From Nothopassalora personata (taxonomy: Eukaryota; Ascomycota; Dothideomycetes; Mycosphaerellales; Mycosphaerellaceae): a DNA stretch of 64,000 bases. Under the pieces are notes generated by a model. It ran no database searches and was not told where the DNA came from. It was given only the letters and a program-made list of their open reading frames with translations. Position numbers and translations under genes: made by a program. Shown here piece by piece: positions 33,018 through 44,153 of the stretch (position 1 is its first letter; the number at the start of each line of letters is the position of its first letter). The stretch is taken from positions 1,978,573 to 2,042,572 of the forward strand of contig CM066297.1 in assembly GCA_033816765.1 (NCBI GenBank), given 5' to 3'.

Positions 33018-33943
33018 ATGGCACGCGACGAGAAGCAGCAGCAGGAGGAGAAGCCTGTGTACCAACTCGCACCAACAACATCTCGGACACCACCTTCAGA
33101 TGGCCGCTGCTTCTGTGATAAGCTCCCTGCCGAGCTCAAAGACATTATCTTGGAGATGGCGTACGTCCCAATCAAGTCCAGGAAGCCAGTATCAGAGGCA
33201 TTGTGGACTTGGCGAGAGGCACACTCGCGCCAGAAGCTCAGCAAAGACTTTTGGATGGGTTGCTTGAGGCCGTAGGGAAGCGTACACCTGACCAAGTTTA
33301 GCCAGGACGCTTCTTCACCGTCGTCGAGCAGCGGTTTCTCGTAAGCCGGGAATGTCGCTCGGCGGCTCTCAAGGTCTTCTACAAATACGCCGAATTCTAT
33401 CTAGAGGACGACGAAATCCTGTACCACTTCTTGGCTGGTGGAAGCAACGATGGATGGCCTCATCCATACGCAGAACGCATCATCCCCTCCATTGTGGTAT
33501 AGATCGGCGTCGACCCAGACGAAGACTCCGGCTGGGTTGGGAACCCTGCCGCAGATGTCACACACGGTGCGCTGCTTGGTCAGAGTTGTCAACGCATGCC
33601 CAGCCTTAACACGACTGAAGATCCGATGCACATGCGACCGATTTCGAGAAGACCTGATGAGCTCTACGAAGTAAATGCACTTACCGAGTTGTACGGCATC
33701 TCCCACCAGACCGTCGAACCGATCATACAAGAGGAGATTGATTGCCCCGATTCTTGCAGTGGAGCCTGGCGCGGTAAAGAATGCAGAAAGCGTCCGTACG
33801 TGGAAGGTACGAATGAAGGTGTCAAGAAGTCATTCAGGATGATTGAGGATCTGCTTCGTCCCAAGGTAGCTCGAACACCTCCGGACACCGCTACTGACGA
33901 AGAAATTGGGCTACCGGACGAGGTCAATACTGAGCTGAGCTAA
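33018..33943 (+). pseudogene. Decayed F-box/2EXR-like gene
   Basis: Starts MARDEKQQQEEKPVYQLAPT. It contains LPAELKDIILEMAYVPI, the N-terminal helix seen in F-box and 2EXR-type proteins that are expanded in Dothideomycetes. The first frame stops at 33273. One base away the sequence continues coding-like as LLDGLLEAVGKRTPDQV, TAG, PGRFFTVVEQRFLVSRE, CRSAALKVFYKYAEFYL, then a second TAG after IIPSIVV. After another frame change it resumes as CLVRVVNACPALTRLKIRC and reaches 33943. That makes at least two frameshifts and two TAG stops, both explicable as CAG to TAG. Confidence 0.65.
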
Positions 33944-34243
33944 GAAGAAGATACTATCCAGGAAGATCACAACAGCGGCACGAGGCTGTACTGATATACT
34001 GCTGTTGTGCGACATGATAAAGAAAAAGGTCGCCAAGCGTTTACTGTGGTGATGTGACATACGAAAAGGGGCTAGAGTGACCGCTCACTGCCAAATCCTT
34101 GCATTCCGCCTCGAGACTCATGTTCTGAGAGAGCGCGTCGTTGGAGGGATCTAAATGTTCATACTGTGTGCTGGTAGCCTCGGTACAAAGACTCTCGCTC
34201 GCTTTTGATCTGCCGAAAAAACTCATGCCATGGTGGACTCGAC
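33944..34243. other. Intergenic, 300 bp
   Basis: 3' ends of two convergent genes. No further feature seen. Confidence 0.5.
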
Positions 34244-36793
34244 TCAACCTTCCACCATCTTCAAATCCTCCTCCTCCAACTCCACGTAACTCATCTCGCC
34301 CAAACCACCATCGCCTCCACCTCCGACGACAAAGCTGTCCTTCCGAACCTTGTGGCCCTCATCAACTCCGCCTTCACTCAAGTCGGCCTCGGCGCCAGCT
34401 TCATCCTTATCCTCACACCGACCCTCAACCTTCTCGCCCTGTTTGATCCCGTCGATGCCCTCTCCACCTTCCCTGATCTTCGGAACTGGTCTATCGCAAG
34501 GATCCGGCAAGAAACCTTTCTCGACGCCTGGGAACTCTCGGGGATGCTCGTTGATGATCACCCACGCCGTCTCCGCTTCCATCATGCTGGCATACTCAAA
34601 GACCATGATGCCGTCTTTGTCGTAACCCGCCGTGAGAGGACGCCGGACGGCCGGGTAGATGCATTGGATCTTGTTGATGATATCGTTCGCCTCCTTGAGC
34701 TTGGGTGGCAGGTTGTGCAGGTAGAGGGTTCGAGTCAGACCGTGTGGGATGGCTTGATAAAGAAGACGGTCTGGGATGGGACGGGTCGGTGTTTGGAGGA
34801 GAGTCACCTCTGCGACGGTTGGGGAGTCGAGGAGGGAGGTTGCGAATGTGATGGGATGGATCTGGGTGTAGGCGACGAATTCGGAGGCTCCGATACTTTT
34901 GAGGAAGATGACGGTCACCGTGTTGGTGGCGACTGGTGGAGCGGTCCGAAAGTTAGCTGTCTCGTGGTAGGTCGAGGAGATGATTCGACCGCCCAGAACT
35001 GTATCGAGGACGTGAGCGAGCGTGACTGCCGCCGGGATGTTGCTGATGACAACGGTTCGGAGCGCGTTCGGATCGTCTGGACGTGGCTTGTAGAAGATGT
35101 CGTTGAGGTTCATCGGGTAGTACCCACGAGAGAAGCCGCAGCGAGTTGGAGGTGACTCCTGGCGCGGTGGTCTGCTCCCCGTCTCTGTCGAAGGTGCGAT
35201 GCTGCCGAATGCTAGGGTCGGCGGTGCTACGACATTCTCCTCTTCGGGGCCGTGGACTCGTGGTCGAGCTTTTTGGCCTCCAGGCGTGGCCGTTGCCGCA
35301 AATGCCTTCGACTCTTCCATGCTGTCCTTGTACGCGGGTCCGAGAGACCACGGGTTGACCGGACGAGCGATCGATTCGGGAGGGTCCTCGAGCGCGATAG
35401 CGGCATTGCTACGCTTGGTGCTTGCGAGAGGCTCACGCTCAGGGAGCGTCGCGACCGGATCTGCGTGCATCGATAAGGATAGCTGATTGAACGCTGGCGC
35501 AGCTGTGGGTGTCGGTCGAAGTTTGCTCTCTCTATCTTGTGTAGAAGCTGCGCTCATGGAGTCATGTTGTGCCTCAGAAACTGGGTCCAGCTCGTTAGTA
35601 GCCGCGTCTTCGACTTGCGCCACTGCAACGCCTCCACTGGCCGACGAAGTAGTGTTGAAAGATGGGCTGACATGAGCTTCCTCTTCGTCGTCAAGCAGGA
35701 TCTCGTCATGATTGGTGGTGGCTGAGGTGAAAGATGTCTCCGGCAGTGGCTCCAGCTCGATTTCATGCTTCTGGGTTGCTTCTTGATTTAACGCTTCTTG
35801 CTCCGCCTCCTCTTCCTCTGCCTTTGGGCTCTGCTTGGCGAGGTACGCCGGGCGAACTGTGTCGTAGTAGTATTTCTTGTACTCATGCGTGCTGTGCCGT
35901 GGGAAATTCTTGGCCTGCAGTCGCCAGACCTCCTCTTTTTCATCTTCGTCCATGTCTTCGATGAAGGTAGCCGCACCCATGAGACGCTTGTGCTCGAAGT
36001 CGGCGAAGGGCGCTAGGCCGCTGCGCTGGTACCTGTTGTTCTGAGGCTCCTGAGCAGGGCTGTCGAATCTGGGCGACGGCACCTTAAACCATGTGCGATT
36101 TCCATCGCTGTCGTAGACGAAGAAGCCAGACTTGGGAGTCGTAGCACAAGGGCCGGTTGGGATGTTACCATGCGCTTCGGCAGCGCCACTCTCCAGAGCG
36201 TTGAAAGAGTCCGTGCCAGTGATACCCAGACCGAGGGAGATGTTGGCAGCCTTCTCGCGTCGAATTGGTCGTCCCACAGCCTCCGGAATATCCGAGAAGT
36301 GTGCAACCTCATATTCGCTGCTGCCAAGCGGTGGTGTCGGCTCGCGAGTGGTTGTGTACGCTGGTGTAGCGGTGACGGTCGGTGAGGACTCGTCCTCCAA
36401 GTCGAGCAGGTTTCCCGGCTCAGAAGCTGCACTTTCGGTGGCTTGGCTGGAAGTGAATGATGGAGCGTGATCATGACCGGAGCGAAGTGTTCTACGTACA
36501 CCATAGGATGTTCTTGACCCTATCCGCTTGGAGGTGGGAACGCGGTCTTCGCAAGTGACGCCAAGGATAGCCTTGAGGTGAGCGTTTTCGCGGATCATGT
36601 ACTCGTGCTCTTTTTGGAGCCGCTTGAGCTCATGATTGACTGTGCGTGGTGTCTCCGCAACACTCATACGTCCGAGCAGATAGGTGGTGGATTTGTGTGC
36701 CTGATCAAGCTGCTCCTTGACGAGACGCAGCTCCACTTTGAGCTCTGCATTGTGGCGCAGCAATTGGTTGGTGTCGTCCATGTTGGTAGGCAT
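34244..36793 (-). CDS. Coiled-coil protein with RRM-like C-terminal region
   Basis: The open frame extends upstream to 36973, but that part reads as leader sequence. The likely start is MPTNMDDTNQLLRHNAELKV at 36793 (849 residues), with MDDTNQ at 36781 as an alternative. Residues about 5-90 form a coiled coil (ELKVELRLVKEQLDQA, NHELKRLQKEHEYM, RENAHLKAIL). A long disordered middle follows, with FVYDSDGNRTWFKVPSPRFD and an acidic YEVWRLQAKNFPRHSTHEYK-type stretch. Near residues 570-750 two alpha-beta modules resemble RRMs (LRTVVISNIPAAVTLAHVLD, TRTLYLHNLPPKLKEANDII). The C-terminus is Gly/Glu-rich. I infer RNA binding; no orthologue recognised. Confidence 0.75.
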   Translation of the reverse strand: MPTNMDDTNQLLRHNAELKVELRLVKEQLDQAHKSTTYLLGRMSVAETPRTVNHELKRLQKEHEYMIRENAHLKAILGVTCEDRVPTSKRIGSRTSYGVRRTLRSGHDHAPSFTSSQATESAASEPGNLLDLEDESSPTVTATPAYTTTREPTPPLGSSEYEVAHFSDIPEAVGRPIRREKAANISLGLGITGTDSFNALESGAAEAHGNIPTGPCATTPKSGFFVYDSDGNRTWFKVPSPRFDSPAQEPQNNRYQRSGLAPFADFEHKRLMGAATFIEDMDEDEKEEVWRLQAKNFPRHSTHEYKKYYYDTVRPAYLAKQSPKAEEEEAEQEALNQEATQKHEIELEPLPETSFTSATTNHDEILLDDEEEAHVSPSFNTTSSASGGVAVAQVEDAATNELDPVSEAQHDSMSAASTQDRESKLRPTPTAAPAFNQLSLSMHADPVATLPEREPLASTKRSNAAIALEDPPESIARPVNPWSLGPAYKDSMEESKAFAATATPGGQKARPRVHGPEEENVVAPPTLAFGSIAPSTETGSRPPRQESPPTRCGFSRGYYPMNLNDIFYKPRPDDPNALRTVVISNIPAAVTLAHVLDTVLGGRIISSTYHETANFRTAPPVATNTVTVIFLKSIGASEFVAYTQIHPITFATSLLDSPTVAEVTLLQTPTRPIPDRLLYQAIPHGLTRTLYLHNLPPKLKEANDIINKIQCIYPAVRRPLTAGYDKDGIMVFEYASMMEAETAWVIINEHPREFPGVEKGFLPDPCDRPVPKIREGGEGIDGIKQGEKVEGRCEDKDEAGAEADLSEGGVDEGHKVRKDSFVVGGGGDGGLGEMSYVELEEEDLKMVEG

Positions 36794-38723
36794 GTTGGTG
36801 GGGGGATTGGAAGTATTGTCGTTGACGTTGTTTGGTGCGTGATGTGAGTTGCACAGACAGATCGAGAGGTGTAGAAGTAGTCGCCGTCTTGTGGAGAGTG
36901 GGTCCGGCAATGGCTTGTGAGATGACCGCCGCGAGGCTGTGGTGAACGACTCACAGGCTCTGAAATGAAGCAATGAACGGGCTCTTGCAGGGCTTCTAAC
37001 GAGTTCCGACCATACTTCGCCAGGACAGCAGAGTCCCTTTTTACGATTCTGCCTATCTCACACGCAAGCGTCGTGAGTGATCTCAATTACAGCACCGATA
37101 TTTGAGCACCTCCATTGCTGTTCATAAGCTTGGCTGTCAAGGGAAATGTGATGAGATCTTGTAGCCTACCACGCCAGACCATTAAGTGCTGCGTCGCTGG
37201 CTGTGCAGGCCAAACTCCCGTGCTTACTGTACCGTCACACCAGCAAATCCTTCGAGACCTCACATCATTGTCTCAGAAGCCGTCATTGTGCGTGGAGAGC
37301 GCGCGTGTGTGTGGCGTACATCACTCCGCACCTCCAGTGTCCAGAACCATGGCGATCCAGATCCACGAAGTACGAACCCCTAGTCCAGAGCTCCCCGTCG
37401 AAAGATCACGGCGTATATGGTTGGGCTTCAGTCACAATGTGGCACGCCCTGGCCTATGGCAAGTGTGCACTCTGGGCTTTGGGAGATGGAACCCATGCAC
37501 TGAGCCTAGTTGATGGCGCAATCATTTACAGCCATTTCCATAGTCGTGCAGCGTGGAACTTCGGCGTTGTGTACCTTGGGAAGTACGTAGAGGGCATATC
37601 CAGCAGCATTGTCATCTCGCGTTTCATGGTGAAGCTGAAGTCCCTTCAACGCTTGGCTGGTCTCGACCAAGAGTCCGAATGGTATTGTGTATGATATGTG
37701 TCTTCCAGCAGGATGATATGGTACACGTCATGGACTACATCAAGTGGACGCGTCGCTATCGCTGCAACATGCAACACGCCCTGGACTAGGCCAAGTGGAC
37801 GTTTTGCTTCCACGGTTCGCAGGGCTAACGATCTCGACGTTCCAAGAGCTGCCAGCGCTGAAGGTCTGTCGAACGCAGCGGATCGCACGTCTTCCGATGA
37901 AGTTTGAGAGTTTCCGGCATTATCGAACATCGTAAGCTCATCGAGATAGAAACTTTAAATGCGCACCTAAAAGACGCCGTCTTCCACATAGCTGAAAGGT
38001 AGCACGTGAAGAAACTACTGCTGACTCGAATTACTAGGTGGTACTTTCGTGACTGGCTACGTCGAGGAGCGTAAACGTAAATGCAAGAGCGAACTAGCCG
38101 AGAGGGCAGGGTACAATAATACGAGGTGTTCGCCGCTCCGCCCTCTTCAATGAATGCAAGTTGTCTGCCCTGCTGACCTGCAGATTCTGTGTACCGGGTC
38201 AGTGTTACGATGAAGCGATGACATCAAGAAGAGCGAGACTTACTGCACTTTAGTGGCGACATCAGGCTACTGCAAGTGGTCAGCATTGTCTGCGAAATAA
38301 ATAATCACCACTTCCTGAACAGATCCAACCACACCTTGCGTTTGGACTGGGGCCACTTTTGCTCCAGTCTGTCTGGATGACACTATGGTTTCTATGTCAG
38401 TCAGAAGTATCCAAATTTCCGATTTGAGTTCGAGGACGTGAGGGTGTGTGTGAGAAGTCACGTCGCTAATGCTGTAAACGACAAGAAGGAAACATTTACG
38501 GCACAACAATTGTCGGCTGTCTAGCACTATCGGTGAGTCAACATACAGACCAGAAGCGCCGAGACGGCGGTTCGATGAAAAAGATATCGTACAAGTCTCT
38601 ATGTGTGCATGTCATACAATACGGTATCCTATTGAAAGTCAGTGATTGACTACACCTCGACGAGCAAACGGAACACAAAATGATACATACCTCCATGATG
38701 AAACCGCAACCACCGCTTCACGT
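36794..38723. other. Intergenic, about 1.9 kb
   Basis: 5' leader and promoter of the coiled-coil/RRM-like gene, then sequence with only short overlapping ORFs and no recognisable domain. A roughly 25-bp motif CACGCCCTGG..CAAGTG occurs near 37441-37468 and again near 37772-37796. No RIP signature. Confidence 0.5.
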
Positions 38724-39742
38724 CTAAGCCGTAGGAGCCGGTGTGGCAGATGACTTCAGCGTAGTAGGAATTACCGTAATGCCACCGAGCGGCACAGATG
38801 TCGAGTCTGCTTGAGCTGCCGAGTTCACGCTGCTGGTTCTGGTCCCAGCATCTGTTGTGCTTGAAATGGTAGCCGCTGCATCGGTGATAGCTGATGAACG
38901 TTATCAACAGTCTTCAGAATGTGCTGAAAGAGCTACTAACTGTCGGTCGCCGTGGGGTCGATAAAGATCGTGGTTGAGCTTGTTGACCGTGTGATGCTCG
39001 GTGGATCCACAGTGATCACTTTCACACTAGTGACAGTTCCTCGGGTGGCGGATGCTGTTGTGAGCTCGAGACCGGCTAGAATGCCTGCAATGTCTGAAGC
39101 TGCCTGCGCGGCGCCTGAAGAAGTCGTGGAAGAAGTAGTCGAGCTTGGTTCCGTGCTGGCCGAAGTTGAGGTCACACTTGTGGAGGTGCTCAAGCTGCTG
39201 GACGAGGTTGATGTTGTCGAAGGAGTGATGGTAACTGGTTCCGAGAGAGGCAGCCCAGCTTGTGGCATGACGAAGTTGGGCGCGATGTTGACAGCCGGCT
39301 GCTGGGGGCCACAGTTGCACGCCGCGGCCACAGCTCCACCCTGACCAGCCCAAGGAAAGAGCTTGGCAGGAGCGTTGTTGTAGAGACCGATGACCGTGTA
39401 CGCGAAGAGGATGGTGCTCTCCAGAAAGAGGATGGCTGCGAACACGATGAAGAGCGGCATCGGAAGGAAGACGCCGGACTTCTTCTGTGGTGCAGAATAG
39501 TACTCTCGGATGTACTCTCGCTGTGGTGGCGGAGGTGATGGAGGGGCAGCAAAGAGTGTCGAGAAACGTGGCGGACACGCGTTCTTCTCGTGGGCCTTCT
39601 CATCGGTTGGGTAGCTGGGAGACGGGAGACCCTTCTTCATGGCCATGTCTGCATCTTCGACCTGTGGAGGTGCGCGACCAGGCTGACCGTCGTCTTGCAT
39701 GTCGTCGTTGACGTTGCGCTCGAAGCTCTTCCTGAACGACAT
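38724..39742 (-). CDS. Single-pass membrane protein with Ser/Thr-rich ectodomain
   Basis: Two exons, 38941-39742 and 38724-38890, with a 50-bp intron (GTTAGTAG..CATCAG). The phase joins A with CT to give Thr, and the frame then stops at TAG, 322 residues in total. The start MSFRKSFERNVNDD at 39742 is preferred over a longer frame to 39856. There is no N-terminal signal. One hydrophobic segment at about 92-120 (VFLPMPLFIVFAAILFLEST onward) follows a basic PQKKSG, so a signal-anchor with cytosolic N-terminus is likely. After it come CNCGPQQP and a long Ser/Thr-rich, probably O-glycosylated, tail (about 170-320). It is probably a cell-surface protein, perhaps a wall stress sensor type, but no specific family domain is visible. 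Confidence 0.8.
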
Positions 39743-40510
39743 ATCGCTGATGGGTGGGTGAGATTTCGTTGTTGCTCGAATCGTGATGATGGTCGTTTGC
39801 AATCGCCAGCGATTACTTGCAGTAGTGATGTGCGCGAAAGATGCGAGCAAACGCAAGATGGAAGAAAGTTAGACGCGGAGGGCGATAATATGCATTAAAG
39901 GTGGCGGTGACAAAGGCGTTATGGAACAAAGAGGGAGCTTCACCGGCAAAGCATGAAGAGAAAGGGATTGTGTGAATGTACAAAGAGAAACGACGGTACA
40001 CTTCTTTGTCGTGAGGCAACGCGTGGGAGGTGAGGTTGATGGTGGTGATGAAGGAAGGCAGAGAAGTGTCTGCGTGGTGGAAGTGTTGTCCGCATGTCAG
40101 ACCGGGAAGATGCCTCGACTACAGTGTTGGTGAGAGGTGGTCCAGTGCACAGGCGCATAGCCCGCGTCAAAAGGTGAAGAGTCGACGGCAGCGCTTCGCT
40201 GAGGAGCGTCGGCCGAGGTCAATTCGTGTTTCAGGATAGAATATTTTGAGAGACGTGTTTCACGTGGAACATCGACCTCACCCGGTGGTATCCCGACAAC
40301 AATACACATTGACGCGTTGCAGAATGTCAGAAAAACCATGTCGGCGCGTGCGATGGTTCATGTTGTTGTGAGACGTCAGTCGCGTCTCAAATGCTTCAAC
40401 ACGTGGTCGTTACTGAGAGCGGGAATATCACGCGGATGGTGATACAGGTCTACATGTCAGTATGTATTGCTATGTACACACAACCCTCTCAATGCATTTG
40501 ATATTGTCGC
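39743..40510. other. Intergenic, about 770 bp
   Basis: Upstream region of the membrane-protein gene and 3' region of the Hel2 gene. No additional gene recognised. Confidence 0.5.
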
Positions 40511-42943
40511 TTATCCCCAGTTGAACAGAACCTGCTTCTTCCCCTTCTTCCCCTTCCCCTTCCCTGCGCTGTCATCCTCAGACTGAGCGACAGGAGTGCT
40601 CGTGCCATTGCTAGCACTCGCACCTCCACCCCAGGCGTTAGCACCTGCGTAGTTGGAGTCACTTCTAATGACTCCTCTACCAGTGTATCCGGGTGTGAAG
40701 ACGGTGCTCGTGGGCTTCTTCGCGGCAGGTAAGGATGGGAAGGCGCTCTTGTTGGATAAGTTCGCCGACGGGGCGTTCCCGCTTGGCTGTGGCGAAGGTC
40801 GAGCCGATGAGGAGGCCGATCCTGCAGGACGCAGAGCAAGCCAATTTGGCGTGGACGCAGGCGGTACTTGGCCTCGTGCTGTGGATGGGCCACCTTTGGT
40901 GGGCGGTAACGATGGGAAAGGATTGGATCGTGTTGTGCCAGAGGCGGTGCCCCATGACGCTTGTCGGCCGACGGAGGAGCGTGAGCTTTGTGCGGTTGAG
41001 CTTTTTAGCTTCAGCACTCGTGATGCACCGACGCCTTGTCCGAGTATGCCAGCTGCCGTGGTATTGGCGCCAGCAGGACCAGGGAGGGAAGGGTAGTCTT
41101 CATTGATTGCTTTCCAGTCCGACCATGCTTTCAAGAGACCATCACGCTTTGACGTGAGCTCAAAGATGTCAGCGAGCTCTTTGACGAGCTTGCCGAGCTG
41201 GTCCGAAGGAGTGTCGAAGAGTGCGAAGAAAGCATCGATCAAATCGCCAGCGCTAATTCTATCATTTCGATACGACGAGATACGTGCTCGGAACTCGTCA
41301 AGCTTGACTTTGTCGTTGCGCAGAAGATTACCAGCACGTTCTATCACCGCAGCATGTCGCAGAGCTCTTGCTTGTTCTTGTGGAGTTTGTGCTTGCGCCG
41401 GTCGAGGCGAGACGGGCTGTACCGCAGGCGCTGCTAGCTGAGCGTTATTGACCTGAGGACTTGCGGGCGCTCTCGACTGCGCAGGGCCTCTCGCTTGCGC
41501 TGGGCTTGGATCCGGTGCACTGAGCTGACCACCAAATGATCGACTGCTCACAGACTGTGCGCTGTGGATTTCTCTTTCTCTCTGATGCGCAAGTTCAGCA
41601 CGGCTCATGTGGCCAGCAGAGGCTGCGGGAATGGCCTCGGCGTTTGGATCACGACCTCTGCCGGGTCTTCGGCCTCCTCGTCGTGGCTCTTGGTATTGTG
41701 GTCGATAGTCAAAGGATGAGATGTCAACACGTCTGGCATCTCGCCGTGCGTCCTTCGAAAGTCCATTGGGGTGCTCCTGCAGCTGATGCGCCTTGAGGTC
41801 CATCTCCGAGTCAAAAACCACGAACTTCTTGTCTTGACACTCTTGGTCCAGACACGGGAAGTGATCCTTGTTGAAATGCGCCTCCAGAGCATCGTAGTTC
41901 TGGAAGTATTGCGGACTGTTTGGATTTCTCCTCTCGCAGAGATGGCACTTCTCGTGACGTTCTCTGCAATGCGCGAAAAGCTCGTCTTCGCCGTAGAAGC
42001 GCTGTCGACAAAAGCCGCACTCAGGGTGTCCCTTGAAGCCACTCTGATCGACTGCACCAGGGTTGTCATCGCCGGACTTCTCGTGCTTGCGTAGCTCTTG
42101 GTGGGTGAAGAGTTCATGCTCATGCGTAAAGACCTTCTTGTTCCTCGTGCACAGATCACACATGACTTTCTGGTGGACGCTCCTGACATGACGATGCAAG
42201 TCCGGCCAACCAAGACATGCGACGTCGCAATCGCCATCGGGGCAATTGTATCTCAGCAGAAGCACAGTGTCCTCCCAGACTTCCTGCTTCTCGTAGCTAA
42301 TGCCCAAGTTTGCATCGTCCCTGAAGAAGTCCTCCACCTTGAAGTCCTCATACCTCTTCTCAGCATCGTCCGTGAAGATGACATTCGCAGCCTCCGTTCT
42401 ACAGTGCGCACAAGCCTTGTTCTTGTATAGCGCACGCATGCGGAGGGAGCAAATGTGACAGGTGCGGTGATTGCATGGAGCAACACAGTTATGCGAGACT
42501 GGTGATGCGCAGATGAAGCACACCTCAGCCTCTACATCGTCTCCTGCAGTATGCGCACCCTCGTTCTCGCCTTTGGGATTTCCGTTGGCGTCTTTGGTAA
42601 GGCGAGCACCAAAGACGCCAGTTCCGCCGGGCTGAGGAGGTATTTGTGCTTGTGTTGAGTCTTGTTCGCTAGCTTGTGCAGTGGACTGGCTGTTTCCGTG
42701 ACCTCTATTGCCTCTCCCACGTCCTCCGCCGCTGCCTCTGGCTCTTCCTCTCCCACGAGATCTCCCTCCACCATCCCCTCTTGAGGAGTCGCTTCCGTTG
42801 AATGATGCGCCGCCACCAAAACCTCCGTCTCCTCTTGAACCTCCCCTTCCTCTGCCGCGACCTCTATGTCCTCCTCTGTTCTGCGGTGCTGCCGATCCTG
42901 CGTTGCTGTCTGCCGCTGGAGCTGAAGGTGCTGCGGCCGCCAT
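40511..42943 (-). CDS. HEL2: RING/C2H2 E3 ubiquitin ligase of the Hel2/ZNF598 family
   Basis: 810 residues, one exon, start MAAAAPSAPAADSNAG. Residues about 20-85 are an RGG-rich low-complexity segment. The RING lies at about 142-181 with C-x2-C, CNHRTCHIC and C-x2-C (ACAHC). Then come the family blocks VFTHEHELFTHQELRKHEK and four or five C2H2-like fingers at about 230-400 (CGFCRQRFYGEDELFAHCRE, CHLCERRNP). The C-terminal half is disordered, with a short conserved helix region (FRARISSYRNDRISAGDLID). Hel2/ZNF598 binds collided ribosomes, ubiquitinates small-subunit proteins and triggers ribosome-associated quality control. Domain order and length fit well. Confidence 0.93.
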   Translation of the reverse strand: MAAAAPSAPAADSNAGSAAPQNRGGHRGRGRGRGGSRGDGGFGGGASFNGSDSSRGDGGGRSRGRGRARGSGGGRGRGNRGHGNSQSTAQASEQDSTQAQIPPQPGGTGVFGARLTKDANGNPKGENEGAHTAGDDVEAEVCFICASPVSHNCVAPCNHRTCHICSLRMRALYKNKACAHCRTEAANVIFTDDAEKRYEDFKVEDFFRDDANLGISYEKQEVWEDTVLLLRYNCPDGDCDVACLGWPDLHRHVRSVHQKVMCDLCTRNKKVFTHEHELFTHQELRKHEKSGDDNPGAVDQSGFKGHPECGFCRQRFYGEDELFAHCRERHEKCHLCERRNPNSPQYFQNYDALEAHFNKDHFPCLDQECQDKKFVVFDSEMDLKAHQLQEHPNGLSKDARRDARRVDISSFDYRPQYQEPRRGGRRPGRGRDPNAEAIPAASAGHMSRAELAHQREREIHSAQSVSSRSFGGQLSAPDPSPAQARGPAQSRAPASPQVNNAQLAAPAVQPVSPRPAQAQTPQEQARALRHAAVIERAGNLLRNDKVKLDEFRARISSYRNDRISAGDLIDAFFALFDTPSDQLGKLVKELADIFELTSKRDGLLKAWSDWKAINEDYPSLPGPAGANTTAAGILGQGVGASRVLKLKSSTAQSSRSSVGRQASWGTASGTTRSNPFPSLPPTKGGPSTARGQVPPASTPNWLALRPAGSASSSARPSPQPSGNAPSANLSNKSAFPSLPAAKKPTSTVFTPGYTGRGVIRSDSNYAGANAWGGGASASNGTSTPVAQSEDDSAGKGKGKKGKKQVLFNWG

Positions 42944-43393
42944 TGCTGGGTATATCCTGGTCGGTCTTTGCCAAGTAATTTATGGTATGGACTGGGATGG
43001 ACGACGATCCAAGTTTCCTCTGGTGAAGCGCTTTTCTGCGCCAAGTCAAGCGAGTCACAGGCAAAATTGTCCTCAGAGCGAATTCGTATGAAGATTGTGG
43101 AAGATTGATGACGATCGTGCCTGCCCCACGATCTCGACGCCAAGCAATTTGTCAGCTTGCCTTTTCTTGTTCGAGACACGGACGCTTGCAACTTCACCAT
43201 CAAGGAGCACCTGCAACCAATATGCTAAACATACGGGCTCGCCGCCACCTGAAGACACGAGAGCAGCAGCTGCACAGGTAGGTCGTGGTACCTCGCTCGC
43301 TAATCCTCTCCTGAAACATATCTATCTTCATTCGTCACGTAGTCATGTCATCATGACCCATACGAACTCACATTATCTAGTAAACAAGGGAGA
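42944..43393. other. Divergent intergenic region, 450 bp
   Basis: Lies between the starts of the Hel2 gene (minus) and the F-box gene (plus), so both promoters lie here. Nothing else seen. Confidence 0.5.
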
Positions 43394-44153
43394 ATGGACA
43401 CTACAGACAACTCGATGGCCGAATTGCCCACCGAGTTACTGGAGAACACTTTGCGGTACCTCCCATTTGAGGATCTACTGCGTGCGACAATAGTATGCCA
43501 ACGATGGCGTCAATTGTGTAATCGCAGCCAAGTTCTCCAAAAGCGTCTCTGCCTCATGCCTGAAGAGCAAGATTTTGGGTACAGATGCACGATCTTCCGA
43601 GATCACCGCAGGTGGATCGGTGCACGCATCAAAAGAGTCTCCTTTCGAGACAAGAAGAAGTATTCCATGAAATGGGTTGATCTCGGACGCACCCAAAATT
43701 ACCCTCGGTGACTTCGCATGAGATCATCCGCGCTCTCGGCTACAAGAACCCGCTATTGCTCTCACGTCCAAATCTTTACATCCGCGACATCTGGTATGAT
43801 TTGGAGTCTAGCGCGGGCTCACGGTTTCACACCTCCAATCCTATTACAGAAGATGTCCCGGCACAAATCAGACGCATGCAACTTTGCCATCCTCCAATCA
43901 CTACCGTGGAATACTTTCTTAATGTAAGGCCGATCAACCGTAGCACCAGGTACCGTACGAGACCGGGAGCCAGCGCTAGGTCTTTGCCCTTGAAGCTCGT
44001 GTACGGGGGTTGAGAGCGAGTCCGAGGCTGTGGTGGAATGGGATACATCCAATTTCCACTGCCTTCACATTTTCAGTCCAGGACCGGAACGGCGGCAATT
44101 GATCACTGAAGTAGGAGGTGCGCAGGGAGCTTCAATGTCGATGAGTATGTGAG
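43394..44153 (+). pseudogene. F-box gene with frameshifts
   Basis: MDTTDNSMAELPTELLENTL continues LRYLPFEDLLRATIVCQRW, a clear F-box. The first frame ends at 43711 just after NYPR. The adjacent frame carries on as TSHEIIRALGYKNPLLL, NLYIRDIWYDLESS and VEYFLNVRPI up to VYGG and a stop at about 44013. A third frame then continues ESESEAVVEWDTSNFHCLHI to about 44153. The second break lies in a G run, so sequencing error is possible there; the first lies near a C triplet. F-box proteins bring substrates to SCF ubiquitin ligases, and this lineage has many short-lived copies. Confidence 0.7.

Noticed and set aside
34205..35155. 316-residue plus-strand ORF
   Set aside because: It is the antisense shadow of the coiled-coil/RRM-like gene.
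37115..37790. Several overlapping plus-strand ORFs
   Set aside because: No domain, no consistent splice model, and different frames compete; treated as intergenic.
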